Shown one piece after another: positions 12,848-24,300 of a stretch of DNA of 64,000 nucleotides. The position numbers and the translations under genes were made by a program. Location of the stretch: positions 558,001-622,000 of the forward strand of contig JAGTJL010000021.1 in NCBI GenBank assembly GCA_020746875.1. The letters are read 5' to 3'. The notes below the pieces were generated by a model. That model saw only the letters and a program-made list of their open reading frames with translations. It made no database searches and was not told the DNA's origin. Every line of letters starts with the position of its first letter. Position 1 is the stretch's first letter. The stretch comes from Rhexocercosporidium sp. MPI-PUGE-AT-0058. Taxonomy: Eukaryota > Ascomycota > Leotiomycetes > Helotiales.

Positions 12848-13912
12848 TCACAAATTCGCTGCCCTAAGCACCCCCTCCAAATCCCTCATCGGATCTCCAT
12901 TCTCCCAAAGCCCCAATGCAGTTTCAGGCTGCTTATACCCCAGTAGTGAGTGCATAACGGGCGACATCTTAGGTACCATACTGCGAGGTATAGCAAGGAA
13001 TTGGTTCTCTTCGGTGCGGAGCGTGCCACGGCAGAAGAATAGTCCGTGGACAATACGTGTAGAACCTGGGACGCTGTTGTGGCCGCCGCCGTGGTAAGCG
13101 CCGGCTAGGAAGATGAGGGCGGAGCCGGGGGACATTTCTGTGAGGGATGGATTAGTAGGGGGATAGAGAGAGATAGAGGGGACAGGGGTGTTTGTTGTGG
13201 CAGGGTTTGTTAGCGAGGCTACCTGCACTTCAAGTTTTCGGAATTGGAAGAAGAGCAGAAATACTGTACAGTACATACCAGCAAAAGTAATCTCATCCAA
13301 CCTAGGATGCCTTTTCTCATCCCACCTATGACTCCCCGGAATGAACATTGTCGCACCATTCTCCCTTGTCGTCTCCACGCCCGCAACCAAACACGCAAAC
13401 TGACTAACCTTCTCGAGCTTATACGGCAACGAATGATCGACGAGATGAATCCCATCATCGCGATGCAACCTCTGTCTCGGCGCTCCGTGTCTAATTTGAA
13501 AACTCACACTGAGAGAAAGTAATGGGTCGATATGCCAGTGCTTCCTGATCTCCTCGCTAGGAATCGAGCCTTCGTCTGTGAGGATCCGGGCGCGGAGAGC
13601 GGTCAGGATGGGGTGTTCGCAAAGGGAGAGCATTGTGGGTGATTTTGCGATGAGACCGCCGATGAGTTGGGTCTCTTGGGGGACAATGGCGATTCCGGAG
13701 TGCGGGGTTGCGTTGTTGCCGGTGTAGGGAGAGGTGTCGGTTGCTATTTGGGAGATCTCGGTGGGAGTCAGGAGGTCGGTTAGGATGAGGCCGCCGTCAC
13801 GGTCAAGAACTGAAACTATCTTGTCGATTGAGGCGGTGGTGGGAAGTTTGGTAATTGAGGTTGTGGGGGTGAAGGAAGGGTCGATGGGGGATGGTGGGAT
13901 GAAGCCGCCCAT
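12848..13912 (-). CDS. PhyH-family Fe(II)/2-oxoglutarate dioxygenase (FtmOx1/AsqJ-like)
   Basis: Two exons (13279-13912, 12848-13137) join in phase 1 across a 141-nt intron to 307 residues. The ATG at 13912 (MGGFIPPSPIDP) is preferred over an in-frame ATG 28 codons upstream, because the fold starts soon after it. The iron-binding HxD is in LHRDDGIH, the distal His is probably in AYHGGGHNS, and the 2-oxoglutarate-binding Arg is in PGSTRIVHG. GATMFIPGSHRW is the typical strand motif of fungal PhyH enzymes such as FtmOx1 and AsqJ, which oxidise secondary metabolites. No terpene, NRPS or PKS gene is nearby, so the substrate cannot be inferred. All key residues are present and there are no broken frames. 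Confidence 0.88.
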   Translation of the reverse strand: MGGFIPPSPIDPSFTPTTSITKLPTTASIDKIVSVLDRDGGLILTDLLTPTEISQIATDTSPYTGNNATPHSGIAIVPQETQLIGGLIAKSPTMLSLCEHPILTALRARILTDEGSIPSEEIRKHWHIDPLLSLSVSFQIRHGAPRQRLHRDDGIHLVDHSLPYKLEKVSQFACLVAGVETTRENGATMFIPGSHRWDEKRHPRLDEITFAGMYCTVFLLFFQFRKLEVQVASLTNPATTNTPVPSISLYPPTNPSLTEMSPGSALIFLAGAYHGGGHNSVPGSTRIVHGLFFCRGTLRTEENQFLAIPRSMVPKMSPVMHSLLGYKQPETALGLWENGDPMRDLEGVLRAANL

Positions 13913-14760
13913 TTTGGAGTTTGTAAGTGAAGTATGGAAAGTGAAGGGGAGGAACTTATTGAATTTGTACAAGAAGTTATAAGTGAATAAGAACAAGATT
14001 CAAAACAAGAGAGTACAAATGTGAAAGAAGATGTGGATGGAAACAGGGTATATATATTAATAATTGCATTGATGTTCTAACCTCACGCTTGTGAGATCTT
14101 AGAACGGAATTGAGTACATAGAGTGGGGTAAAGAAGGGGCCTTGGAGTGTGGATGGAGCTGATTCGATGTTGTGCATGTAACTGCGTTGAACATATGATT
14201 GGAATCAAAGTCGAGAAGCAGTATATGGCAGGGCGAACGTCTCCGTATAAGGGTATGAAATCCAGCAGATAGAAACGGGAAGGTTTCGACGACGAGCCAA
14301 TTGGAACGAGCACCGAGATCGTCTAATATCCCTCAAACGCTCTAGGCACGGCAGACGAAGGAGAATTATTCTAAGAGCATTTGCATACAGATAGTAGATC
14401 CCTTTTCCTGTTGATATTGTCGCGAAAGAAGTCGCGAGAGAAGGCGACAATTGCTGAAGTAAACAATTGATTTGATGTTGAAGCTGGCTCGGCCACGGCC
14501 TCGGGACAACCAAGACGTCGATCGATTAAATGATGCCATCCACGTGACCGACAGGGATCAGCTTCAACTCTCGGTCTCGGTAAGGTACGCAATGATTTTG
14601 TAAGCTGAGCTGAGGGGATGCAGAGCTCCGAGATCGAATAGTACTTTCCCCACTTCCACGACTTTCGTCACCAAACCTTCACACCATTCTTCCTTTTCCA
14701 CAACTCCAAAAACTTCATATCAACATCCAACCTATCCATAAACAATCCAAGTTAGTCAAA
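13913..14760. other. Divergent intergenic region between dioxygenase and SOD1
   Basis: This is a shared upstream region of two divergently transcribed genes. No additional exon is supported. The last 100 bp before 14761 is pyrimidine- and A-rich, ending in a CAAA-type context just upstream of the SOD start. Confidence 0.5.
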
Positions 14761-15665
14761 ATGGTCAAAGCAGGTATGTCTTGCATCTTATTATACTCCG
14801 ACATCCCTGCTTGTCCGCCATCTGGTGTTCGGAGGCCCAATGGCGGGGTCGCTAGAGACAATATGAGCAGGATTCGACCTCCTTTGGGCAATCAACAACC
14901 CGGATGGCTGCATCTAAATCTCCAGCCTTAAATTTACCTTCTGACAGAACCCTGTGTCTCTCTTTTCCTTCGCTGGACGAGATGACTTTCTACCTGCCGT
15001 GGTTGTCAAGATCCTTACTGACTCGCTCTCTCTTTCTCTAGTTGCAACCGTCCGAGGCGACTCCAAAGTCTCTGGAACCGTTACCTTCGAGCAAGCCTCC
15101 GAGTCCTCCCCAACCACTATTACATGGGATATCACTGGCAACGATGCCAATGCTGAGCGTGGAATGCACGTCCATCAATTCGGTGATAACACCAACGGCT
15201 GCACATCCGCTGGTCCTCACTGTGAGTGGTGATACATATACATACATAAGAATACAAGGTCTGGGCATACGGCTGATACAAAGTGGATAGTCAACCCCCA
15301 CGGCAAGACTCACGGTGCTCCTTCCGATGAGACTCGCCATGTAGGTGATTTGGGTAACTTCAAGACCGATGCTCAAGGCAACGGAAAGGGTTCTACCACC
15401 GACAAGCTCATCAAGCTGATCGGTCCAGAGAGTGTTATTGGCGTAAGTCTACACGATATCATAACAAACCAAACCAGTCTAATACATTACAGCGAACTGT
15501 CGTCGTCCACTCCGGAACTGATGATCTTGGCAAGGGAGGAAACGAGGAGTCCAAGAAGACCGGTAACGCCGGAACTCGACCTGCCTGCGGTATGTATCTT
15601 TGTGATCATGGTATTGGAGAACCTTGACTGATTGGTAACTAGGTGTCATTGGCATTGCAGCTTAG
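14761..15665 (+). CDS. sod1: Cu/Zn superoxide dismutase
   Basis: The enzyme converts superoxide to hydrogen peroxide and oxygen in the cytosol. Five exons (14761-14773, 15042-15221, 15291-15442, 15493-15589, 15643-15665) total 465 nt and give 154 residues. The copper-site histidines are visible in GMHVHQFGD and in the exon-3 start [19 protein letters not shown], which also holds the zinc ligands. The active-site Arg and C-terminal motif are in exon 4 (NAGTRPACG), and the protein ends GVIGIAA. The first exon is only 13 nt and is followed by a 268-nt intron, an arrangement common in fungal sod1 genes. All splice sites are canonical and the gene looks fully functional. Confidence 0.97.
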
Positions 15666-16892
15666 ATGCATTATGAACTGTGATCTCTGGCATTAGATGA
15701 GACAGCTTGATTTGCCAACTGGCCTGTAGCAAGCTATTTAGCTCACTCACATAGTCAGACAAAATTGATGATTGCAAATATGGATCTCCAAGAGTCGTGT
15801 AGTTTGCATGTTGCATTGCCAGTTGAAGTTATGGTGAAGGGTTGACAAAATTCAAACTAATTGTGGAATCCGATGCGTAGATATTTGATTTATGATGTCC
15901 AACCGCCTACACTAATTACTGGATGCACTTCTCCGGTGCTGGGGAGGGTTAGAAGATATCTGCTAGCTAGTCTGCGACATGCTTGTGCCAAGTACCTTAT
16001 TTGATAACCACAGCTTGAATATCTGCTCAATCAATTCCCTTCTATCATCAATCAACAGTTATCAATAGGGGATATTTTCTTTATAAATGACTAGGACATA
16101 AAGAAAGACTCTAGCCCTCTTGAATTACCCCTCATGTTGATTATAGCACGTGACATATGACACTGTATTCTATCCCTCTTCGAGTTAGACTGTGGTGGGG
16201 TTAAACGTCGGGAGCGGGCACACGACATCGATTCCAATATTTGAATGGGCCCGTGGTGGATTGTGAATCTGGCTTCAGCTCCAGACCGAATTGCTTCACA
16301 TAACAACTCATTCCAGTCACATCTTTTACTCTAATACTTTACAGAAAGTCAGGGTGCTTGCATTGGCCGATATCTACATCAATTGGACTATCAAGTAAGT
16401 GAGCAAAATGTTTCTTTCTTTCACCGTCTCGTCTGGCAGCTCCACCTGCACCAAACCGCAAGCTGTCCGCCATCACCGATCTATGGACAGGACGGACAGG
16501 ATGGACACAACCTCTTTGGCGACGATAAATGGGCAGCTTCTTGGACAGAACTCAGGCTCGCTTCAAGCTTATCCAACTCACCAATACCTCACCTCTACTG
16601 CGCTTCATCCTCAACTGCAAGCCGAACAGAGCTATTCCCCCATGCCTACCTGAATCCATCAATCAACAAGCCGTTTGACACAACCAATATCTGCCAACGC
16701 TCTGCGATAATTCACCTCACCAGGACTTTTGCATACCGCAAATCTCCCATCGACAACCTGGCAGCTTCATCAACACACTTTCTAGAAAGTATTTCTTCCA
16801 TATCGGTCCTCTTCAGGAACCCCCAAAATCCAAACACCATACTCGCTCTGTCCACCCTAGCTTTGCTCACCCACAACGAACAATACGCAGTC
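15666..16892. other. Intergenic and probable 5' leader of the Tudor-SN gene
   Basis: Positions 15666-16380 show no gene. Positions 16383-16892 stay open in the same frame as the Tudor-SN start, but the translation is Ser/Thr/His-rich without family resemblance, and a strong GTAAGT donor lies at 16394. It is probably a leader with an intron. Confidence 0.45.
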
Positions 16893-19827
16893 ATGGCTGA
16901 TCGACCTATTAAGATTGGCTGGGATGTCAACGGTGCCTCCTCACGCAAGACCTCTGCTGGGTCCAAGTCCTCCAAAGCCTCCAAGGCAGCCAAGGGTTCA
17001 TCGAAGTCAAAGAAAGCTGCTAATATGATAGAACCATTTCCAGCTCCGAACTCTCTCATTGAGCCATTCCCTGCACCAAAGATCGCCCCTCTTGGAAAGA
17101 AACTCCTACCAAACGTCCCTCCCGCACGATACGACAATATGGTTCTCAACCAGGCCAAGGTTAAGTCCGTCTTGAGCGGCGACAGCGTCATTCTGTGCTC
17201 AATTGCACACCCCGATCGCGAGCGAACTCTTTCTCTTGCCTACTGCACGTCACCACATCTGAAGAAGGAAGGAGACGAGCTATGGGCATACGAATCGCGC
17301 GACGCCCTGCGTGAGCTGCTGGTCGGAAAGGTCGTGCAGTTCTCTGTGCTGTACACAATTCCCAACACGAAGCGCGAATACGGCGTCATATACCTCAACG
17401 ATGGTCGCAAGCTGCCTGAGGAGATGGTCAAAAATGGCTGGCTCAAGTTGAGAGAGGATGCCGGTAGAAAGGAGGACTCTGAGGAGGCTCTGCAACAACT
17501 GGATCAACTGCGACTTCTGGAAGCCAAGGCTCGGTCTGATGATCTGGGTCTTTGGTCGCCTAACTCGAACCGCATTGATGTGCAGCACGATATGGGGGAT
17601 GCTCCAGCATGGCTCGAGAAATACAAGGGCCAGACACTCGACGGTCTCGTTGAGCGTGTATTGAGCGGTGATCGCATGCTCGTTCGTGTGATTCTTTCTC
17701 CTACTAAGCACGTCCAAAGTAGGCTCAATCCCATTGTCCTTGCTGACGAGATGCTGACCATATACAGTCATGACTTTAGTTGCTGGAATCCGCGCCCCTA
17801 TCACGGAACGTGTGAACCCTTCAAACGGACAAACACAACCTGCAGAGGAATACGGAAATGAGGCACGAAAGTTCATTGAAGAGCGACTATTACAGCGAAA
17901 CGTCAAGCTTGATATTCTTGGTCTGAGTCCTCAAAACCAACTGATCGCATCAGTAAAGCACCCTAGAAACGGCACGATTGCGAAATTCCTTCTTGAGGCT
18001 GGTCTTGCGAGATGTACCGATTTCCACTCGACACTTCTTGGCGCAGACATGTCTACTCTTCGAGAGGCTGAGAAGGTGGCACAACAAGGCAAGCGCGGCC
18101 TGTACAAGGACCACGTTGCTAAGGCCGCCACAGCTGGAGGAAATTTGGAGGTTCAAGTCACGAGAATCTTCAGCGCTGATGTCATTTTTGTTCGGAATAG
18201 AGCTGGTGTGGAGAAGCGTATTAGTCTCTCTAGTGTTCGTGGACCTCGCCCAACAGATCCAGGAGAGTCACCATTCCGCGACGAGGCAAAGGAATTTCTT
18301 CGCAAGAAGATCATTGGCAGGCATGTACGACTAAGCATTGATGGAACACGCCCAGCCACTGAGGATTATGATGCCAAGGAGGTTGCTTCTATCACCTACA
18401 ATGATAAGAACATTGGATTGCTGCTAGTTTCAGAGGGATGGTGTTCAGTCATTCGTCATAGACGTGATGATACCGATCGGGCTCCTAATTACGATGAGTT
18501 ATTGGCAGCACAAGAGAAGGCCAAGGAAGAGAAGAAAGGAATGTGGTCTGGAAAGCCTGCGAAGGCCAAGCAATACGCCGACGCATCCGAGTCCCTCCAA
18601 AAGGCTAAGATGCAACTTCCTGGTCTCCAACGTCAAAAGAAGGTTCCTGCAATTGTCGATTTCGTTAAAGGTGGATCAAGATTTGTAGTGCTGATTCCTC
18701 GCGAGAATATCAAGCTGAATTTTGTATTGGGAGGCATTCGTGCACCCAAGTCTGCGAGAAATCCAAACGACAAGGCTGAACCATTCGGTCAAGAGGCACA
18801 CGATCTTGCTACAAAGCGGTTGACTCAGCGTGATGTCGAGGTTGATGTTCATAGCATTGATAAGGTCGGTGGATTTATTGGAGAACTGTTCATCAACAAG
18901 GAATCTTTTGCCAAGATACTGGTTGAAGAAGGTTATGCCACAGTCCACGCTTACTCTGCTGAGCAAGCTGGAAACGCCACTGAATTGCTCGCTGCGGAAC
19001 AGAGAGCTAAGGATGCACGCAGAGGTCTCTGGGTTGACTGGGATCCATCCTTGGATGTTGCTGAGGAAGATTCTACCCCTGCAGATGGATCCAACAGTGA
19101 TGCTATTATTCCACGAGAGAAGGATTACCGCGACGTGATGGTCACCCATATCGATGGGTCTTGCAAATTAAAGCTACAAATCGTTGGTACCGGAACATCT
19201 GCTCTTGAGACCATGATGTCACAATTCAAATCCTTCCACATGAACTCTGCAAACAACGCTGGACTTCCAGGACCTCCCAAGACTGGCGAGTACGTTGCAG
19301 CTAAGTTTACCGAGGATGGGGCCTGGTACCGTGCTCGCATACGCTCCAATGACCGCGCCGCAAAGGAAGCCGAAGTTGTCTACATCGACTACGGCAACAG
19401 CGAGAAGATCCCATGGTCCCGTCTTCGCCCCCTCTCCCAACCCCAATTCTCTCCCCAAAAGCTCCGTCCTCAAGCCGTCGATGCGGTCCTCTCTCTGATG
19501 CAATTCCCTACCAACGTCGACTACCTCGCAGATGCCGTCAATTATATCACAGACGCTACAGCCGGGGCTCACCTCGTCGCTAATGTCGATTACACCGCAC
19601 CCGAAGGTACGCTGTACGTCACTCTCTACGACGAGAAGACCAGTACCAACCTCACCGACAGCATCAACTCTGATATTGTCGCCGAGGGCCATGCTATGGT
19701 CCCACGTAAGCTGAAGCCATGGGAGCGCGGTTTCGGAGATGTCATCAAGGCCCTTCGCGAGAAGGAGGAGCAAGCTATCCAGGATCGTAGAGGTCTTTGG
19801 GAGTATGGAGATCTTCGCGAGGATTAA
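16893..19827 (+). CDS. Tudor staphylococcal-nuclease protein (Tudor-SN/SND1 type)
   Basis: Tudor-SN proteins bind RNA and act in transcription, splicing and stress-granule RNA control. Two exons (16893-17718, 17768-19827) join in phase 1 through a 49-nt intron to 961 residues. After a Lys/Ser-rich N-terminal extension with two IEPFPAPN/K motifs come four SN-fold repeats starting at about 83 (QAKVKSVLSGDSVIL), 248 (LVERVLSGDRMLVRVIL), 402 (VQVTRIFSADVIFVRN) and 563. A Tudor domain follows at about 778-835 (YVAAKFTEDGAWYRARI; VVYIDYGNSEKIPW), then a C-terminal half SN repeat ending RRGLWEYGDLRED. The start ATG at 16893 (MADRPIKIGWDVNG) is chosen because the upstream in-frame sequence is not family-like. 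The SN repeats lack the full set of nuclease active-site residues, as is usual for the family. Confidence 0.93.
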
Positions 19828-21349
19828 ACCTTCTAGATTGCGGCCTGAGTAGAGTGGGTTTCCGTCTGCTAGGCAAGTATAAGTGAGGCTGGTAGAACTT
19901 TATGTTCCCGCTTCTGGGTTGCTGGCTGTAGATAGAACAGGATGAGACAATGACTCTTTCGCCGTCTTTCTCATCAAACCTCACTTCTCGTTGGGGGTAG
20001 TGATATCTTGGCTTCCCCTTTTTTTTGATTCTTCACTCATTTGCATGCGATGCGATGCATACATGGATACTAAAAGGGTTCTTTTACGACTGATGGCATG
20101 GATGGCTGCATGGTGGTTTGGCGGTCTGGTCTGTTCTTGTGCTGAGGCATGGCCATGGTGCATAAAAATGGAAACGAAATAAATGAAATATGAATTTCAT
20201 GACTTGAATTACCTCGGTACTTGCCTTGAGAATGCATGCATCAAACTTTCGTGCGTCGGACCGTCACCAACTCAACATAAGGCAACCAACCCCCTGCACT
20301 TCGCATCTTCCTATTTACTCATCCTGTGATTTCTGCCAAGCACATAGATCACGCCGCGAAACCTCAACCGCAAACCTCCTCCAACCTCTTCACTCTACTC
20401 CTCAACTACAATAGACTTTCCTTCAACCACCCACTTCTTCTCCGTTATGGAATGGGGACCAAGTACCTCCGTACCTCGCCTCCTCCGCCCTACAACCAAT
20501 GTAGACGAAGTCTCACCCGGAAAGACAATTCCAAATTCCCTTACCTCATCTGTGAAGACTTCCCAGACGATCCGCCCTATGATAATCCTCAATCAGATTA
20601 CCACACATCCTTGGATTCGAAAGGTTTGAGACGGCCTTATTTCAGGCCTGACTTATCCGACTCCCACAGAAATAAATGGCTTGGATTGATAGCCGACGAT
20701 GGCGATGCAAGACAATCGCATCGACCAGTATTTTGCATTCTTTTCTCGATTGGTAGCTTTGGCACGCGTTGCTACCCTTGCTGTCTTCAAGGAGACAAGA
20801 TCGCTAGCGAAGCTCCGGGACTGTTCTCAAAGTAGAGTGTAGAGTTTTTCGGTGCCTTGGGTCCTATGGTGGAATCTGTCACAGCTTTGCTCTTGTAAAA
20901 TTTGAATAATCTCTTTATTTTAGAAATGTTGTAGAAGGTAATCATGCTGTGTAGGGTATTTACGGGTGTGAGCCAGGTTTTATTTTTATTTTTATATTTT
21001 TCGCGACTACATACACAATGGTACTACTTCTGAGACAACATTGCTACACATTCCTATGTTTTGGTGAAGGGTGGTAATATACTTTGCATTCCCAAGCATC
21101 TCACTGTTTCGGATCAAAATGTGTAGTCTGGAGGGATAGCAGAAAGATGTCAATTCACCCTCTCCTCTTTTCTCCCTTCTCTAAGAACATTCTTTTTGAC
21201 CTCACGAGTATTGCCTGGTGGTACGCTCATTTCCAAGGACTTCCGACGAAACAACACTCATTACTCTTCAACAACTAAATTCTACCCATCTCGACCAAAC
21301 GTCAAAATTGAGGCCGTGCTGTCCCTTCACAGTGGCTGTTTTTGCGAAT
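19828..21349. other. Intergenic, one doubtful short frame
   Basis: A Pro/Thr-rich frame at 20447-20629 (MEWGPSTSVPRLL start) and another at 20326-20835 are open but match nothing I recognise and have no convincing splice continuation. Positions 20840-21349 form the probable promoter of the giant wall-protein gene and include an A/T-rich tract near 20970-21000. Confidence 0.4.
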
Positions 21350-24300
21350 ATGTTGCTTTATAACATGTTCTTTCAATCTCTTCTTGTCCTGCTCTGGACA
21401 TTTACTACACCGACGGATGGTCAAGGAGGCTCTTTCGGATTCACGCAAGCAGCATTAAATGACGGCTTCTGTGCCGTAACAAGCAACACTCGTTCTAATT
21501 TTGTAGGCTGCTACAACATCGGACCTGTCAATGCATCGAACGCGAAGACCATCACTCAAGATAGCACCACCGTCACCTTTGGGACAGGTACATTTTATAC
21601 TCCTTTCATCCTGACGAACACGGGGACTGGAGCCACATCGTATACAGGCTACGTTGTTCGTCCAGCTTCGGAATGGACGTCGTCCGAGACTTCGCTCAAC
21701 TGCACCGTTGCTTGTCGCTCCCATGGCATGAAATATGCCATGATGACCTTGGGAGTTTGTGGATGTTCGCCATTTCTCAGCACTAACGGAGCGTCCGTGT
21801 ACATCACCAGTAAAAGTGGCAATCCGCCGGACATCCAATACCCTGATGGGGCATCCCCTTGTGGCGGTGGAGGCGTGGTGCCGTCAAGACCGAATTGTTT
21901 TGGTGATGCCGCTCAATTGGGTTGTGGAGGCTTGACAGGATCGGTAAACACTGGTAGTTGGAATAAACGATATGGGACCGGGTTACTGGCCAATGCTATC
22001 TGGTTTGATAACTCCTTCGCGAAAGATTCGGACATTATTCCTTCTGTCGAAGCGGGTGCATATCTATATCTAGCATGCTTCAAAATTCCCAGCACGGGTT
22101 ATCAAATGTTCCAGCCGGAGGGATTCGTCAACACCTTTACGAACTTTCTGGATTGCAATCTGTTCTGTGCCAAACTCAACATGCCATATGCTGCTAGGGC
22201 TTGGGATTCAACTACGAGGTAAGCGGTCTGTTCTTTTTGAACGATTTTGAAAGACTAACAAAGTACAGTAAAGTCAAATGTAAATGCGGCACTGAGTTTA
22301 ATACTAATATATTCCAAACCGACGACGTATCCAATTGCAATGTAAATTGCGTGACTGGCACAACAACGTATGTGATCTTGGTCTGAGAGTACCGGCAGTC
22401 CTAACATGTGCTTTAGAGGGTGTGGAGTACTTTCGGATTGTTGTGGTTCTGCGTTAAACTTCGCGGTTTACCGCAATGATGGACTTCTTGGTTGCTACGA
22501 GCCTCCAATCCCTGGAAGTTCTTTGGCTGGAAGTGGTACCTACCCAGTTCAATGCGGCCCAACTACAGCAATTTACTTCTCACGCACATCGGTCGTGGGC
22601 ACGACCACGTTGAGTAATAATCCACTCGCTACAGCAAGAGCATCGCCTGGATTGTCGTACGTTGGAGGGTTTTACAATTGGCTTGGATGCTATCCCGCCA
22701 ACTATCTTACTTCGGTCATTGCCACGTTGAATATTCCCAACGGTTCAGGTCTCGCAGAATGTATGGTATTTTGTAGTACTGCATCAGGAGGTGGTCCAGC
22801 AACATGGGTGTCCGTCGCTGCTTTTACGAGTGGACTCCCGTAAGTTTCTCGGACTCGTTCAACAGAAATACATACTGATAATAGCAGGGTTTGCCAATGT
22901 TCCAATACTGCACCTAGTATAGGTCCGGGAACACGACTTGAGTATTCTCAATGTATCGCGTCATGTAGTAAACCGGGTGATGTCTGTGGCGGTTATGAAA
23001 GACAACAACTCATCTATGGCCCCGCCGCAAGCGTTGCTGGTGTCAATAGGTTCTTTCCGGCCACGAGTACCTACACCTGTATTCCAGGAAGCTCATCTAC
23101 GTCGTCACCCGCCGTCACTTCTACTACTGTCTCTACCACTAGTAAGGCTCCATATTCTGGGGGAGATTCGATATCTAAGTCTAAATAGCCTCTACAACGT
23201 CGACGACATCGACGACCACCACGCCGCCCAGTAAGATCCAAGATGCTGGGGTCTAACTTTGATACTGATCTGATCTAGCTACAACGACCAGTTCTACAAG
23301 CTCTACGAGCTCATCAAGTGAGTGAATTTGTGGTCCTCTTTGAGTTGAGATGCTAATCTTACCAGCGTCGACAACATCTTCAAGTAAACTCGCCCGGAAT
23401 AACTTTGAGAATGACGATATTGACTTGCTTTAGCTTCTTCCACTTCGAGTACCTCCTCATTGTGTAAGCTTTGAACCTTCCCGCATGTCAATTCGTGTCG
23501 CTAACTATAGCACAGCCTCATCAACATCAACTTGTCAGTGCATCCATGAGTATGAGAATATTCAGACCACTAATATTACTTAGCTACCTCAAGCAGCTCC
23601 TCATCGTCGTCCACATGTAAGCACCAGGCAACAACTTTTCGAATCTAGACTAACCTTGCTAGCATCGTCATCCTCGAGTAGGTTGCCCTAAACTGGCATC
23701 TTCGCATAATAGTATTGACTTGCTTTAGCTATGAGTTCATCGAGTGTAGCCTCCTCATGTAAGCTTCTGAAATCAAGTTTTAAAAATACTGAACTGACGT
23801 CTTCATAGCCTCTAGTACATCTAGTTCCACCTCCAGTATGTTCTGATTCCATCTTTAGTAACGCGTCATGTGGCATGCATCTGCGCTATCTTGAGGTTCT
23901 GATGAGAAACAGGTACGAGCCCAAGCTCGACAACGACGACATCCACTACCACCACCGCCATGTTACCAACAGTTAGCAGCACCTCGACTTCTGCTAGTAA
24001 GCATTATTTGGTCAAGCCCTGTGCCCAAATGCATCTCTGACCCGTTCTAGGCACGTCTGTGGCTCCTACAAGCTCGAGCTCATCGTCCACCCTGACTTCC
24101 TCAAGTCTAAGCATTTCGATTCGGTCTTCGACGTCAAGCCCAGCTTCAACTTCCATCGTACTGGGTTCCACCATTCCGAGCGAAACTTTATCGACATCGA
24201 TTTCCTCCAGCCTTACTAGTCCAAGCCAGTCCTCCATATTATCAAAATCGTCGAGCACGATTTCCCCGAGTTCTACAAATCTGACCGAGCCTTCGATTTC

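Noticed and set aside
13913..13996. Upstream in-frame ATG of the dioxygenase gene
   Set aside because: The extra 28 residues are Phe/Asn/Lys-rich with no family counterpart. The ATG at 13912 fits the fold start.
20326..20835. Plus-strand frame of 169 codons between the Tudor-SN and giant genes
   Set aside because: No recognisable domain, no good start context, and competing frames in the same place. Kept only as a remark in the intergenic entry.
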